Shown here in pieces: positions 10,894 to 20,900 of a stretch of 64,000 nucleotides of DNA (the first letter of the stretch is position 1; every line of letters begins with the position of its first letter). Made by a program: the position numbers and the translations under genes. A model generated the notes under the pieces. The model was not told the DNA's origin. It was given only the letters and a program-made list of their open reading frames with translations, and did not search any database. Where the stretch lies: positions 1,550,001-1,614,000 of the forward strand of contig NZ_CP038026.1 in assembly GCF_004421005.1 (NCBI RefSeq). The letters are read 5' to 3'. The DNA comes from Pseudoduganella plicata. GTDB lineage: Bacteria; Pseudomonadota; Gammaproteobacteria; Burkholderiales; Burkholderiaceae_D.

Positions 10894-11580
10894 TTATTTG
10901 CACGCACCCGCGCGCTGCACCGTGCCCCGCATCGGCTTGCGCGGCACGGCATGGTGCGCCGTCTGCCCGGGGATGAGAATGTCGAGCTCCGTCACCGCGC
11001 CCGCCGGCGGCGCCTGCCGCGGCACGATGGCGATCGGCGCCGCGTCGGCCATCACGCTGTCGCTGCCGCTGCGCCTCGCTTCGGCCACCTTGGCGTCGTG
11101 CGCCAGCAGCTTGTTGGCGAGGGCGAACCAGGCGTCGCCGCAGATGGCGCTGCGGGCGATGGCGAACAGTTCCTTCTCTTCCTTCTCCAGCCGCTGCAGC
11201 AGCGCACTGCAGAAATTGTCGATCGATTCGCGCACGGCGTGGGCTGCGCCGTCGTCCTGCACACCCTGTTCCAGGTTGTGCTTCAGGCGCCGCACGACGG
11301 CCAGCGCGGACGCGTTCAGACGGCTCAGTTCGTCAAGCAGCTGGTCGGCCCGTTCCGTGGCCTGGCGCAGCGCGGGAATCAGGTACAGCTCGACCTTGCG
11401 CCAGTGGCACGCCTGGTACAGGCGCTCGAGCGTCTCGCATGCGTATTCAAGTTGCGACAGCGTCAGGCTGTGCTGACTGTTGAGCGTCGATGCAACGTAC
11501 TTCTGAAATGAAAGCAAACTCAGGCGGATGTGGGCCTGCTCGACGGACAAGGCAACCAGCGTATATGTGGCCGTTAACAT
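10894..11580 (-). CDS. Hypothetical all-helical protein, possibly hemerythrin-like
   Basis: This 228-aa protein starts at ATG 11580 (MLTATYTLVALSVEQ). It is predicted nearly all-alpha up to residue 170 (LERLYQACHWRKVELYLIPALRQ, then LLQRLEKEEKELFAIARSAICGD, then WFALANKLLAHD), followed by a proline-rich tail of about 50 residues. The EKEEKELFAIA segment followed by WFALANKLL recalls the EE-x-LF-P helix of hemerythrin-like domains, but most of the iron-binding histidines are absent, so metal binding is doubtful. It is transcribed in the same direction as, and downstream of, the CoA-ligase/GNAT gene. The function is unknown. Confidence 0.6.
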   Translation of the reverse strand: MLTATYTLVALSVEQAHIRLSLLSFQKYVASTLNSQHSLTLSQLEYACETLERLYQACHWRKVELYLIPALRQATERADQLLDELSRLNASALAVVRRLKHNLEQGVQDDGAAHAVRESIDNFCSALLQRLEKEEKELFAIARSAICGDAWFALANKLLAHDAKVAEARRSGSDSVMADAAPIAIVPRQAPPAGAVTELDILIPGQTAHHAVPRKPMRGTVQRAGACK

Positions 11581-11678
11581 TCTTGCTCCCAGGGCTGGAT
11601 GGAGAGACAAGTGTAAAGTGGGCCGACATGACGACCTTGAGCCAGCGCAAATGCGGCGCGAGGTTTTTTCCGATTCCG

Positions 11679-14063
11679 CTAGGAAGACCTGGCATGCAAG
11701 TCGACCGCCAGCTGGACGGTACCGGGCTCGTCGCCAGGCAGCACGCGCCCGCCGAACCGCCTGACGAGGTGTTGCACGCCCAGGTTTTCCGCCAGCGCGT
11801 CGCCCGTCAGCGTGCCCAGGCCCTGGCTGCGGAAATAGTCGACCAGCTTGCGGAACAGAATCACGCCCAGTCCCTTTCCCTTCAGGTCGGAGCGGATCAT
11901 GATGGCGAACTCGGCGCGGCTGTTGTCGGGATCGGCGACAGCCCGTACCACGCCCAGCGTCTCCGGTTCGCCGTCGCCGACGGTGCGTGTGGCAATGAAC
12001 GCCATGGCGCGGTCGTAGTCGATCTGCGTCAGGCGGGCCAGCTGGGCCGGCGGCAGCTCGCGCAACGTTGTAAAGAAACGCATACGGATATCGTCCGGAT
12101 CGAGCGCGGCAAAGAAGCGCACGTGCGCTGCGGCGTCCTCCGGGCGGATCGGCCGCAGCAACAGTTGCGTGCCCTGCCACGGCACCAGCTCCTCCAGTGC
12201 CTGAGGATACGGCCGGATCGCCATGGCCGCCTCCGGCCGTGGCGGTCCCACCGCGATGACCGCACGCTGCACCCGCAGTCCGCCGTCGCCCAGCCGCACC
12301 GGGTCCAGGCTGAGCGACGCCACTTCGTCCAGGTCGGCCACCAGCTGCGCCACCGCCACCAGGGCGTTGCACACACTGTCGCAGCGCTCGCGCAACGCCC
12401 GCCCCGCCTTGCTGCGCTCGACGATGTCGCGCGCCAGCACAAGGTTCAGCGGCGGCAGGCCGACGGCGCGGTCGTCCGCCACGCTGCCTGCCGCGCCACC
12501 CAGGCCGAAAGCGATGGCCGGACCGAATACCGGGTCGACGTGCATGGCGATGCGCAACAGCGCGCTGTCGTCGGCGCACGGCGTGTCCGTCAATTGCAGA
12601 TCGTAAGCCGCCAGCACCACGCGGCACTGGTCCGGCGTCAGCGCTGTCTGGCCGGCTGCCCGCGCGGCGGCCACCAGCTCGCGCGCTGCCGTGCGCAGCG
12701 CATGCGCTTCCGGCTGCTCCACCGCGCCTTGCCCCGGCACTTCGATCAGCAGCGCCTGGTTGCGCTGGTACTGCACGATCTGGCGGAATGCGCGCACGGC
12801 TTTTTCCGGCGTGTCGTACGTCGGCAGGTTGGCCTCGGCGAAGACCTTGCGCGCTTGCGCCACGCCCTCGCCGCCGATCCAGCAGGACAGCACGGCGCGG
12901 TGCGCCTCGCGGATCAGCGGCGCCAGCGCCTGCGCCACTTCCGTGCTGCCGGCGGCCGACGTGGGCGCATGGATCAGCAGCAGCGCATCGACCTGCGGCT
13001 CGCGCAGCATCTCCGCCAGTGCCGCCGCGTGGCGTGCCGTGTCGGCGCGCACGCCGATATCGAGCGGGTTGGCCGGCACCATTCTGTCCGGCACGTGAGG
13101 CCGCAGACGCCGCACCGTTTCCGGCGACAGCGTGGCCAGCTGGCCACCGATCCACTGCAGCGCATCGGCGGCCAGCAGCCCAAGGCTGGTGCCGTTGCTG
13201 ATGACGCCCAGCCGTCCGCCGCTCAGCGGCCGCGCCCGCGCCACCGTCTCCACCGCATCGAACAGATCGGCCGACGACTGCACCCGCAGCATGCCGGCGC
13301 GGCGGATGGCCGCATCGACGACGCGGTCGTCGCCCTCGCGCCCGGACTTGAGAACGACGACCGGCTTGCCGCGCGCGGCGATGCGGGCGGCGGACATGAA
13401 CTTGCGCGCATTGCCGATGGTCTCCAGGTGCAGCACGATGGCGTTCGTGTCGGGATCGCCGGCGAGGAAGTCGAGCAGGTCGCCCACGTCGATATCGACG
13501 CTTTCGCCCAGCGACACGACGCGCGAGAAACCGATGCTCTGCTGCCGTGCCCAGTCCAGCACCGCCGTCATCAGCATGCCGGACTGCGATACGAACGCGA
13601 TGCGTCCCGGCCTGGCGCCGACGTGGGCCACGCTGGCGTTCAGTCCCGCCGCCGGCGCGACGACGCCGATGCCGCCCGGCCCCAGGATGCGCAGCCGGTG
13701 CGGCCGCGCCGCCTTCAGCATGGATTGCCGCGTGGCGGGCGGCAGTGGCGTGAGCACGATGACGGCGCGGGTGCCGCGCGCCCCGAGCTCGCCGATCAGG
13801 CCCGGCACCGTGTCCGCCGGCGTACAGATGACGGCCAGGTCCGGCCCGCCGCCGGGTGTCTTCGGCAGCGCGCCGATGCGCGCATAGCAGGGAATCCCCA
13901 GCAGTTCGTCATACTTCGGGTTGACGGGCCACAGCGCGCCGGCAAAGCCGCTTTCGGCCATGTTCGCCAGCACCGTCGTGCCGATCCGGCCTGCGCGCTG
14001 CGATGCACCGACGATCGCCACGGTGCGGGGTTCGAACATCCGGTCCAGGTTACGCAGGCTCAT
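11679..14063 (-). CDS. CoA-ligase/GNAT fusion protein (Pat-type protein acetyltransferase-like)
   Basis: This 794-aa protein has the layout of Pat/PatZ lysine acetyltransferases. Residues 1-130 are a CoA-binding Rossmann domain (TVAIVGASQRAGRIG, PVNPKYDELLG). Residues 140-440 are succinyl-CoA-ligase-like domains (GPGGIGVVAP, FVSQSGMLMTAVLDWA, GESVDIDVGDLLDFLAGDP). A reduced ATP-grasp remnant follows (about residues 490-620; VDPVFGPAIAFGLGG, LPPLNLVLARDIV). Residues 640-790 are a GNAT domain (LRPIRPEDAAAHVRFFAALD, FAIMIRSDLKGKGLGVILFRKL). In Pat proteins the ligase part is regulatory and the GNAT part acetylates acyl-CoA synthetase lysines. Here the N-terminal half of the ATP-grasp, including the KSD-VGGV region, seems missing. 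The start is ATG 14063. Confidence 0.8.
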   Translation of the reverse strand: MSLRNLDRMFEPRTVAIVGASQRAGRIGTTVLANMAESGFAGALWPVNPKYDELLGIPCYARIGALPKTPGGGPDLAVICTPADTVPGLIGELGARGTRAVIVLTPLPPATRQSMLKAARPHRLRILGPGGIGVVAPAAGLNASVAHVGARPGRIAFVSQSGMLMTAVLDWARQQSIGFSRVVSLGESVDIDVGDLLDFLAGDPDTNAIVLHLETIGNARKFMSAARIAARGKPVVVLKSGREGDDRVVDAAIRRAGMLRVQSSADLFDAVETVARARPLSGGRLGVISNGTSLGLLAADALQWIGGQLATLSPETVRRLRPHVPDRMVPANPLDIGVRADTARHAAALAEMLREPQVDALLLIHAPTSAAGSTEVAQALAPLIREAHRAVLSCWIGGEGVAQARKVFAEANLPTYDTPEKAVRAFRQIVQYQRNQALLIEVPGQGAVEQPEAHALRTAARELVAAARAAGQTALTPDQCRVVLAAYDLQLTDTPCADDSALLRIAMHVDPVFGPAIAFGLGGAAGSVADDRAVGLPPLNLVLARDIVERSKAGRALRERCDSVCNALVAVAQLVADLDEVASLSLDPVRLGDGGLRVQRAVIAVGPPRPEAAMAIRPYPQALEELVPWQGTQLLLRPIRPEDAAAHVRFFAALDPDDIRMRFFTTLRELPPAQLARLTQIDYDRAMAFIATRTVGDGEPETLGVVRAVADPDNSRAEFAIMIRSDLKGKGLGVILFRKLVDYFRSQGLGTLTGDALAENLGVQHLVRRFGGRVLPGDEPGTVQLAVDLHARSS

Positions 14064-14081
14064 GCTGTCCTCTATCGTTGT

Positions 14082-15101
14082 TTACCAGCGTGCGAAGTGA
14101 TCTTCCGTTACGCCGGGCAGGCGGTCGATGGCACGTTTCGGCGCATCCGGTGCGCTGCGCACCCAGCCCGTGAACGTGCCCAGCGGCTGCACGTAGCGGC
14201 TGGCGGCAATGCGCAGGTTGCGCGTTTCGCGCCGGGCGGCTTCCGGCGTGAAGATCACGTCCAGGCAGTCGTCTTCCGTAAAAATGTGCCAGGGCTGCAT
14301 GATGTCCTTGCGGTCGACGATGAAGCGCGCGGCCCCCAGCGGATGGACGGCGCCGTCGAGCCAGACCGCGTTTTCGCACGCGCCGAAATAGCCCGCCTGC
14401 AGATTGAAGCCGGCGTCGAGCGAGTGCGCCGACGCCCAGCGCCAGCCCGTTTCGCGCGGCAGCAGGCCGTTCGAATGGTCGAAGCTGGCGACGCCGCCGT
14501 CCAGCGAATATTCGTCGCGCCAGGTGCGCACTTCACCCGTCAACGGCAGCCCGCCCGACTTCTGCGTGGCGTGCACGGACCCGCCCCGCACCAGACCCGT
14601 CGCCAGCAAGAACGGAGCCGGTATGGCGCCGAAGCGAGCGCCGATTTCCACCCATGGGCAGTGCACCGTCAATTCCCAGCCGCCGGCAGCAATGGGCACG
14701 ATGCCGATGTGCGTGTCGCGCCGGGCGAAGCGGCTGGCGCCACCCGCGTCGTTGGCCATCGTGGCGGACCAGCGGCCCGGCAGGCCGTCCTGTGAAAAGT
14801 TCGCCATCATGTCGCCGTCGCTGCGGTCGAACGCATAGCCGAAGCACGTGGTCATCCAGCCCAGGTCGACGATGGCCACGGCGCAGAAGATCTCCTCCGT
14901 GACCAGCGCCACGTAATGCCAGCGCTTGTGGTGCAGCCGGCGCCACAGCGCGTTGCGGGCGTACGGCGGCGCCAGGCGTGCCCAGTCCAACCCCTGCGCG
15001 GGACCGGCAAAACGCCCCAGCAGCGGGATGCCGTCCGGCCCCACGATGGCCGGCGGCGCGGGTGGCAGCGCTGCCGCGTTCACGGTTGCGGCGCCGTTCA
15101 T
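14082..15101 (-). CDS. DUF2804 family protein
   Basis: This 339-aa protein is predicted beta-rich. Its features fit DUF2804: GIPLLGRFAGPAQGLDWARL at the N-terminus, RRLHHKRWHYVALVTEEIFCAVAIVDLGW near residue 60, a central SFDHSNGLLPRETGWRWASA near residue 215 and FIVDRKDIMQPWHIFTEDDCLDVIF near residue 275. The family is uncharacterised and resembles lipocalin/AttH-like folds. The start at 15101 follows GGCGGAG and overlaps the end of the upstream glycosylase gene by 4 bases, so the two are probably co-translated. There is no signal peptide. A link between the two products is not obvious. Confidence 0.8.
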   Translation of the reverse strand: MNGAATVNAAALPPAPPAIVGPDGIPLLGRFAGPAQGLDWARLAPPYARNALWRRLHHKRWHYVALVTEEIFCAVAIVDLGWMTTCFGYAFDRSDGDMMANFSQDGLPGRWSATMANDAGGASRFARRDTHIGIVPIAAGGWELTVHCPWVEIGARFGAIPAPFLLATGLVRGGSVHATQKSGGLPLTGEVRTWRDEYSLDGGVASFDHSNGLLPRETGWRWASAHSLDAGFNLQAGYFGACENAVWLDGAVHPLGAARFIVDRKDIMQPWHIFTEDDCLDVIFTPEAARRETRNLRIAASRYVQPLGTFTGWVRSAPDAPKRAIDRLPGVTEDHFARW

Positions 15102-16348
15102 GCCGCCTCCGCTGCATGTGTCACGTGCGCCAGCGCATCGTCCAGCGCCGCGGCGAAGGACGGCGGCGTGGTCCGCCCGACCGTCACGCGCGGGCAGCCA
15201 TGCCACCCGGCGCAGCGGCGCAACGCGCCGGCCATGTCGCGCACGAAGCGTTCGCCGATTCGCGCGCCGGGCTCCAGCGCCAGCGCCTTGAGTTCAAAGA
15301 TGCCGTCGCGCCGGTGCGCCTTCGCGTCCACCCGCCCCACCAGTGCGCCACGGCGCAGCAACGGCAAGGTGAAGTAACCGTGCACCCGCTTGTGCGCTGG
15401 CGTATAGCACTCGAGCCGGTAGTCGAAATCGAACAGCTCCAGCACGCGGCGGCGGTCCCAGACGACGGGATCGAACGGCGACAGCACCGTCGTCAGCGTC
15501 GGCGTCAGCGCACCGGCCGCGGCCTGCTGCGCCAGCGCGGCGTGGTCGGCATGGACGTACACGGGGTCGCGCCAGCCTTCCACGGAAGCACGCAGCAGCG
15601 CGCCCTCTTCCGCCAGGGCCTCCAGGTCGATGCGCGCACCGCGCGTGCGGTAATAATCGGGTACCCATGCGGCCCTGGCCAGGCCCAGCGCCCGCACCGT
15701 CTTCAGCGCCAGCTCGCGCCGCGCCTGTTCCAGCGGCGGCAATGCCGAGTCGCTCCAGCCCGGCAGCACGCGTTCGGCCACGTCGTACACGCGCTGGAAG
15801 TGATGGCGCCGCGCGATCATCAAGGCACCAGCGGTGAACAGCACTTCCAGCGCGCGCTTTTCCGGCTTCCACGCCCACCAGCCGCCGGCCTTGCCGTCGG
15901 TGCGTTCGAAGTCAAGCGCCCGCACGGGTCCATGGGCACGCACGTGCGCCAGGACCGCATCGACTTCGGCGCGGTGTTCGGCCAGCCAGCGGGCGGCGTA
16001 TTTCCAGCCCATCGCCAGCGGATCGAGCATGCGGTGCCGCAGCAGCCGGTAGTCCTCGATGGGGACGAAACATGCTTCGTGTGCCCAGTATTCGAACAGT
16101 GCGCCCTCGGCCAGCAGTTCGTCCAGCCACTTCTGCGGATAGTCGCCCAGCCGGCTCCACAGCACCAGGTACGGGCTGCGCGCGACGACGTGAATCGTGT
16201 CGATCTGCAGCACCCCCATGCGGCGGATTTCGGCCAGCACGTCCGGCCTGGCGGCGCGGCGCCGGCGCGTTCGCAGCAGCCCCTGCGCGGCCAGATGCAG
16301 TGCGCGCGCCGCGGCGGGGCTGAAGGTGGGTGAAGCGGATGACGGCAA
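15098..16348 (-). CDS. HTH_42-family DNA glycosylase (AlkX/YcaQ type)
   Basis: This 416-aa winged-helix protein belongs to the HTH_42 (AlkZ/AlkX) superfamily. Near residue 48 it has GVLQIDTIHVV; the Q-I-D triplet matches the Q-phi-D catalytic motif reported for E. coli YcaQ/AlkX, which unhooks interstrand crosslinks, rather than the Q-phi-Q of Streptomyces AlkZ. Other family signs are FEYWAHEACFVPIEDYRLL, LSPFDPVVWDRRRVLELFDFDYRLECYTPAHKRVHGYF and the C-terminal DAKAHR segment. The start codon is TTG at 16348 with AGGAG eight bases upstream; no in-frame ATG fits. It is divergent from sbcDC, another DNA-end and crosslink processing system. Confidence 0.85.
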   Translation of the reverse strand: MPSSASPTFSPAAARALHLAAQGLLRTRRRRAARPDVLAEIRRMGVLQIDTIHVVARSPYLVLWSRLGDYPQKWLDELLAEGALFEYWAHEACFVPIEDYRLLRHRMLDPLAMGWKYAARWLAEHRAEVDAVLAHVRAHGPVRALDFERTDGKAGGWWAWKPEKRALEVLFTAGALMIARRHHFQRVYDVAERVLPGWSDSALPPLEQARRELALKTVRALGLARAAWVPDYYRTRGARIDLEALAEEGALLRASVEGWRDPVYVHADHAALAQQAAAGALTPTLTTVLSPFDPVVWDRRRVLELFDFDYRLECYTPAHKRVHGYFTLPLLRRGALVGRVDAKAHRRDGIFELKALALEPGARIGERFVRDMAGALRRCAGWHGCPRVTVGRTTPPSFAAALDDALAHVTHAAEAA

Positions 16349-16696
16349 CTCGGGTTCTCCTCGGTGGTGGCGTGGCTATTCTAATGAACTTTGCCGGGTC
16401 GGCCGCGCTATTTGCGCGCCGTCGCGACTTTTTTACCCGCCAGGCTGAACAGCGCGCCGATCGCGTGCAGGATAGTGCTTCGACACTCAACCGGCGAGCG
16501 CCCATGAGCGGGCCCGCCCTGCCCCCGGGTATCGGTCGCTGCTCCTGCCATCGTTCGCGCCGATGGCCTGCCCGCCACCCCGATGCTGCCGCGCCTGCAT
16601 CTGCCGCTGGCGCACGTCGGGCGAACACGGACGGCGCCGATACGCTACTATTGCGCTTTCCCGGCCACCGCCGCCGCACACACCGCCGTACATCCC
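16349..16696. other. Divergent intergenic region between the glycosylase gene and sbcD
   Basis: These 348 bases should hold two back-to-back promoters. I see no strong sigma-70 hexamer pair, no terminator hairpin and no convincing small gene. GC-rich open frames run through it but lack start signals. Confidence 0.4.
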
Positions 16697-17929
16697 ATGC
16701 GCCTGCTGCACACCTCCGACTGGCACCTCGGCCAGTCGTTACACAATTTCGACCGCCATTACGAGCACCAGTGCTTCCTGGACTGGCTGCTGGAGACCAT
16801 CGTGGCCGAACAGGCCGACGCGCTGCTGATCGCCGGCGACGTGTTCGACAACGCCAACCCGTCGGCCGTATCGCAACGCCAGCTGTACCGCTTCCTGCAG
16901 CAGGCGCGCGAGCGCGTGCCGGGGCTGGACATCGTCGTCACGGCCGGCAATCACGATTCGCCGGGGCGGATCGAGGCGCCGGGACCACTGCTGGAGGCGC
17001 ACGGCACGCGCGTGATCGGCCACGTGCTGCGCGACGACAACGGCAATATCGACGTGGGCCGGATGGTGCTCCCCCTGACGAACCGCGCCGGCCACGTGGC
17101 TGCCTGGTGCCTGGCCGTGCCGTTCCTGCGCCCGGCCGACGTGCCGCGCGGCGGGCAGGATGAAACGGTGGACGGCTACCTGGCCGGTATCGCCGCGCTG
17201 TACGCCCAGGCGCAGGAACACGCCCTGAGCCTGCGCCAGCCGGGCCAGGCCGTCGTGGCGATGGGCCACTGCCATATGGTGGATGGCCAGATGTCGGCCG
17301 ACTCGGAGCGCCGCATCGTCATCGGCGGCACGGAAATGCTGCCGGCCGGGATGTTCGGGCCGGAAGTCGCCTACGCTGCGCTGGGCCACCTGCACCTGGC
17401 GCAGCAGATCGGCCGCCACGCGCACATCCGCTATTGCGGCAGCCCGATCCCGCTGTCGTTCTCCGAGGTGCACTACCAGCACCAGGTGTTGCGCATCGAC
17501 CTCGATGGCGGCGCCCTGCAGGAAACCGTCGCCATACCGATTCCGCGCGCGGTGCACCTGCTGCGCGTGCCGTCGCGCCCCGCCCCGCTGGCGCAGGTCC
17601 TGGACGAGCTGGAGGCGCTGGACTTCCCCGCCGCGCCGCCGTACGCGCAGCCGTTCCTGGAAGTGCGCGTGCTGCTGGACGCGCCCGAGCCGGGCCTGCG
17701 CTCGCGCATCGAGGCGGCGCTGGAGGGCAAGCATGTGCGTCTGGCGAAGATCGACACGGCCAGCAGCGCGCGCGGGCCGTCGCTGGTGGATGCCGCCGTC
17801 TCGCTGGACCAGCTGGCGCAGTTGCAGCCCGATGAAGTGTTCGCGCGCCTGTACCGGCAAAAATACGGCAATGACGCCCCGGACGACCAGGTGGCCGCGT
17901 TTGCCGAACTGCTGCTGGCGGGTGTCTGA
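16697..17929 (+). CDS. sbcD: Exonuclease subunit SbcD
   Basis: SbcD is the Mre11-type Mn-dependent nuclease of the SbcCD complex, which opens hairpins and blocked DNA ends. The 410-aa length is normal. The metallophosphoesterase motifs are all present: HTSDWHLGQSL (residues 5-15), IAGDVFDNANPS (about 49-60), VVTAGNHDSPGR (about 82-93), AMGHCHMVDG (about 191) and ALGHLHLAQ (about 230). A C-terminal capping domain follows. The start ATG 16697 (MRLLHTSDW) agrees with the family; upstream in-frame codons do not. The stop overlaps the sbcC ATG (TGATG), so the two subunits are coupled. Confidence 0.97.
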   Translation: MRLLHTSDWHLGQSLHNFDRHYEHQCFLDWLLETIVAEQADALLIAGDVFDNANPSAVSQRQLYRFLQQARERVPGLDIVVTAGNHDSPGRIEAPGPLLEAHGTRVIGHVLRDDNGNIDVGRMVLPLTNRAGHVAAWCLAVPFLRPADVPRGGQDETVDGYLAGIAALYAQAQEHALSLRQPGQAVVAMGHCHMVDGQMSADSERRIVIGGTEMLPAGMFGPEVAYAALGHLHLAQQIGRHAHIRYCGSPIPLSFSEVHYQHQVLRIDLDGGALQETVAIPIPRAVHLLRVPSRPAPLAQVLDELEALDFPAAPPYAQPFLEVRVLLDAPEPGLRSRIEAALEGKHVRLAKIDTASSARGPSLVDAAVSLDQLAQLQPDEVFARLYRQKYGNDAPDDQVAAFAELLLAGV

Positions 17930-20900
17930 TGCGGATCCTGCGTATCGGCGGCAAGAACCTGGCTTCGCTGGCGGACGAATTCTCCGTCGATTTCGGCAGC
18001 GAACCGCTGGCCTCGTCCGGCCTGTTCGCCATCAGCGGCCCGACCGGCGCCGGCAAGAGCACGCTGCTCGATGCCCTGTGCCTGGCGCTGTACGACCGCA
18101 CGCCGCGCCTCGTGCACGCGCGCGGCAAGACGCCGGACGTGGGCGACCCGATCTCGTCGGACGACCCGCGCACGCTGCTGCGGCGCGGCACGCCGGAAGG
18201 CTACGCGGAAGTGGACTTCGTCGGCAACGACGGCCACGCTTACCGCGCGCGCTGGAGCGTGCGCCGGGCGCGCACCAAGGCCGCCGGTGCGCTGCAGCCC
18301 ACCGCGATGACATTGCACACGCTGCCGCAACTGCAGCCGGTGGGTGCCACCAAGACGGAAGTGAAGGTCGAGATCGAGGAACGCATCGGCCTGAACTTCG
18401 AACAGTTCACGCGCGCCGTGCTGCTGGCGCAGAACGAATTCGCCACGTTCCTGAAATCGCAGGACGACGAACGGGGCATGCTGCTGGAAACGCTGACCGG
18501 CAGCACCGTCTACAGCGATATCTCGAAGCGGGCCCACGAACGCCAGAAGCTGGAGATGCAAAAGCTGCAGCAGTTGCAGGCCCGCCTGGCCGACCAGAAG
18601 CCGCTGTCCTTCGACGAGCGCCAGGAGATCGAACGGCTGGCGCGCGAATCCGAAGCGGCGCTGGCGGCACTGGACGTGCGCCGCGGCCTGCTGGAAGGGG
18701 ACCTGCGCTGGCACGAACAGGCAGTGCGGCTGGCGCAGGGCGTGGACGAAGCGCGCGCCGCGTTGGCGCAGCGAGGCGAGGATGTGGCGGCGGCGTCACC
18801 ACGGCGCGCGGCGCTGATGCGCATCGAGGCGGTGCAGGAAGCGCGTCCGCTCAACGACGAGATCGCGCGCCTCGCCGCCGAGGGCGCGCAGGCGCGTGCC
18901 TCCGCCGAGCGCTGCACGCAGGAGGCGGAAGCTGCCCGGCTGGCGCAGGAAGCGGCCAGCACGGCGATGGCGGCGTTGCAGGTGGAGCTGGTGACGGCGG
19001 AAAACGCGCAGACGGCAGCCGCGCCGCAGCTGGATCTGGCCAAGGCGCTGGATGCGCGCATCGAAGCGATGCAACCGGCCCATACGGCGGCACGGGCCGC
19101 CCGCGATACGGCCGTGGCGGCCGTCACGGCCGCGGCGGCAGCGCTGACCGACAAGCGCACCGACCGGCGCAAGCTTCAGGAGGCGCAGCAGTTCGACCAG
19201 GACTGGCTGACGCAGCACCGCCACTGGGCAGTGCTGGGCCAGCAGTGGCCGCGCTGGGAAGGGCTGTTCGCGCAGGCCGGCCGCGCGCTGGACCAGTCGA
19301 CAATGTTTGCAACCAAGCTCGAAGGCACCCGCGCGCTGATCAACCAGCAGCGCGATGCGGAAACGGCGGCGCGCGACCAGCTGGCCGCGTCGGCCGGCAA
19401 GGTCCAGGCACTGCTGGCCCAGCGCGACGCGGCGGCGCAGGCGCTCGCCGCGTTCGACGGCGAAGCGCTGCAGGGGCGGCGCACGGCGCTGGAACGCCGG
19501 CGCACCGCGCTGGCCGACGGCGAAAAAGTATGGCTCGACCTGGCGGCGAAAACGGCGCGTGCGGCAACGCTGGACGAGAACGCGACGCGCCTGCACGCCA
19601 CGCTGGCCCAGGCACAGGCGCAGCTGGCCCAGGCGCAGCAGGATCATGGCCTGCGCAAGGCAGCGCTGGCGCAGGCCGAACGGGCGCTGGCGGTGGCCGA
19701 AGCGGCGTGCGGCGACAGCGTCGAGGCGCTGCGCGATACGCTGGAGGACGGCGTGCCTTGCCCCGTCTGCGGCGCCGGGGATCATCCGTATCACGGCAAC
19801 CAGGGCAACGAAAAGCTGCGCGCGATGCTGGCGCAGTTCCGCCGCGAGGTGGCCGAAGGCCGCGCCGCGCTGGAAGCGCTGATCGGCCACGGTGCCACGC
19901 AACGCGCGCTGGTGGACACCAGCACCGCGCAGCTGGCGCAGGTGGAGGCGGAACGCACCGCGCTGGCGACGGCGCTGGAAGCCGTCGGCGCGCGCTGGCG
20001 CATGGCGGTCGAGGCCATCGATACTGCGGGCGATACCGTGCCGGCAGCGGACGTGGAGCCATGGCTGGCGGAGCGGCTGGCCGATACGGCGGCCGGGTTG
20101 CGCGCGCTGGAAGGCGACGAGGCCGCGTGGCGCCGCGCCACCGCCGCGCGCGACGCCGTGCAGCACTCGTACGACGAGGCCATTGCCGCCCAGGGCAAGT
20201 GGCAGGCCGCGGCGGCGAACGCGGCGACGGCGCTGGCACAGACGGCCGCGCAGCTGGACGCGCTGCAATCGCAGCATCTGGACGCCGTGGCGCGGCTGGA
20301 CGCACTGCTGGACGAACTGGAACCGGCGTTTGCCGACCTGGAACAGCCGGACGAGGACTGGAAGCAGGCGTGGCGCGTCAATCCGGACCACTTCAAGTCG
20401 CTGCGCCAGGTGGAAGGCCGCCAGTGGCTGGCGAAGCACGGCGCCATCGACAAGCGCACGGCAGACCTGGCGGCGCTGGAAGTGGAGCTGAACGCGCTGC
20501 AGGAGGCGCACGCCAAGGCGGCGGCGGACGAGCAGGTGGCGCGCACGGCGTTTGTCGCCGCCGACGACGCCTTGCAGCACGCCCGCTCGCAGCGCCTGGC
20601 GCTGTGGAACGGCGCGCCGGTGCGCGAAGTGGAAGCGCGCCTGCGCGCCGCCTGCGACACCGCGCGCGCGCGCCTGACGGCGCAGCAGGAGGCGGCGCAG
20701 GAGGCGGCGCAGCGCCGCACCCGCTGCGACGAAGCGCTGGCGCAAGGCCGGCGCCGCATTGCGGAACTGGACGAAGCCGGTGTCGCCGCCACGGCGCGGC
20801 TGGCAGCGTGGCTGGACGAGTTCCGGCAGGCGCGCACGGAGCCGGATCTGTTCACGCCTGCCCCGGACATCGGCATCGCCTCGCTGGCGGAGCTGCGCGA

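Noticed and set aside
11490..14795. 1101-codon plus-strand open frame
   Set aside because: Runs antisense through three real minus-strand genes; arginine/histidine-rich composition typical of a shadow frame.
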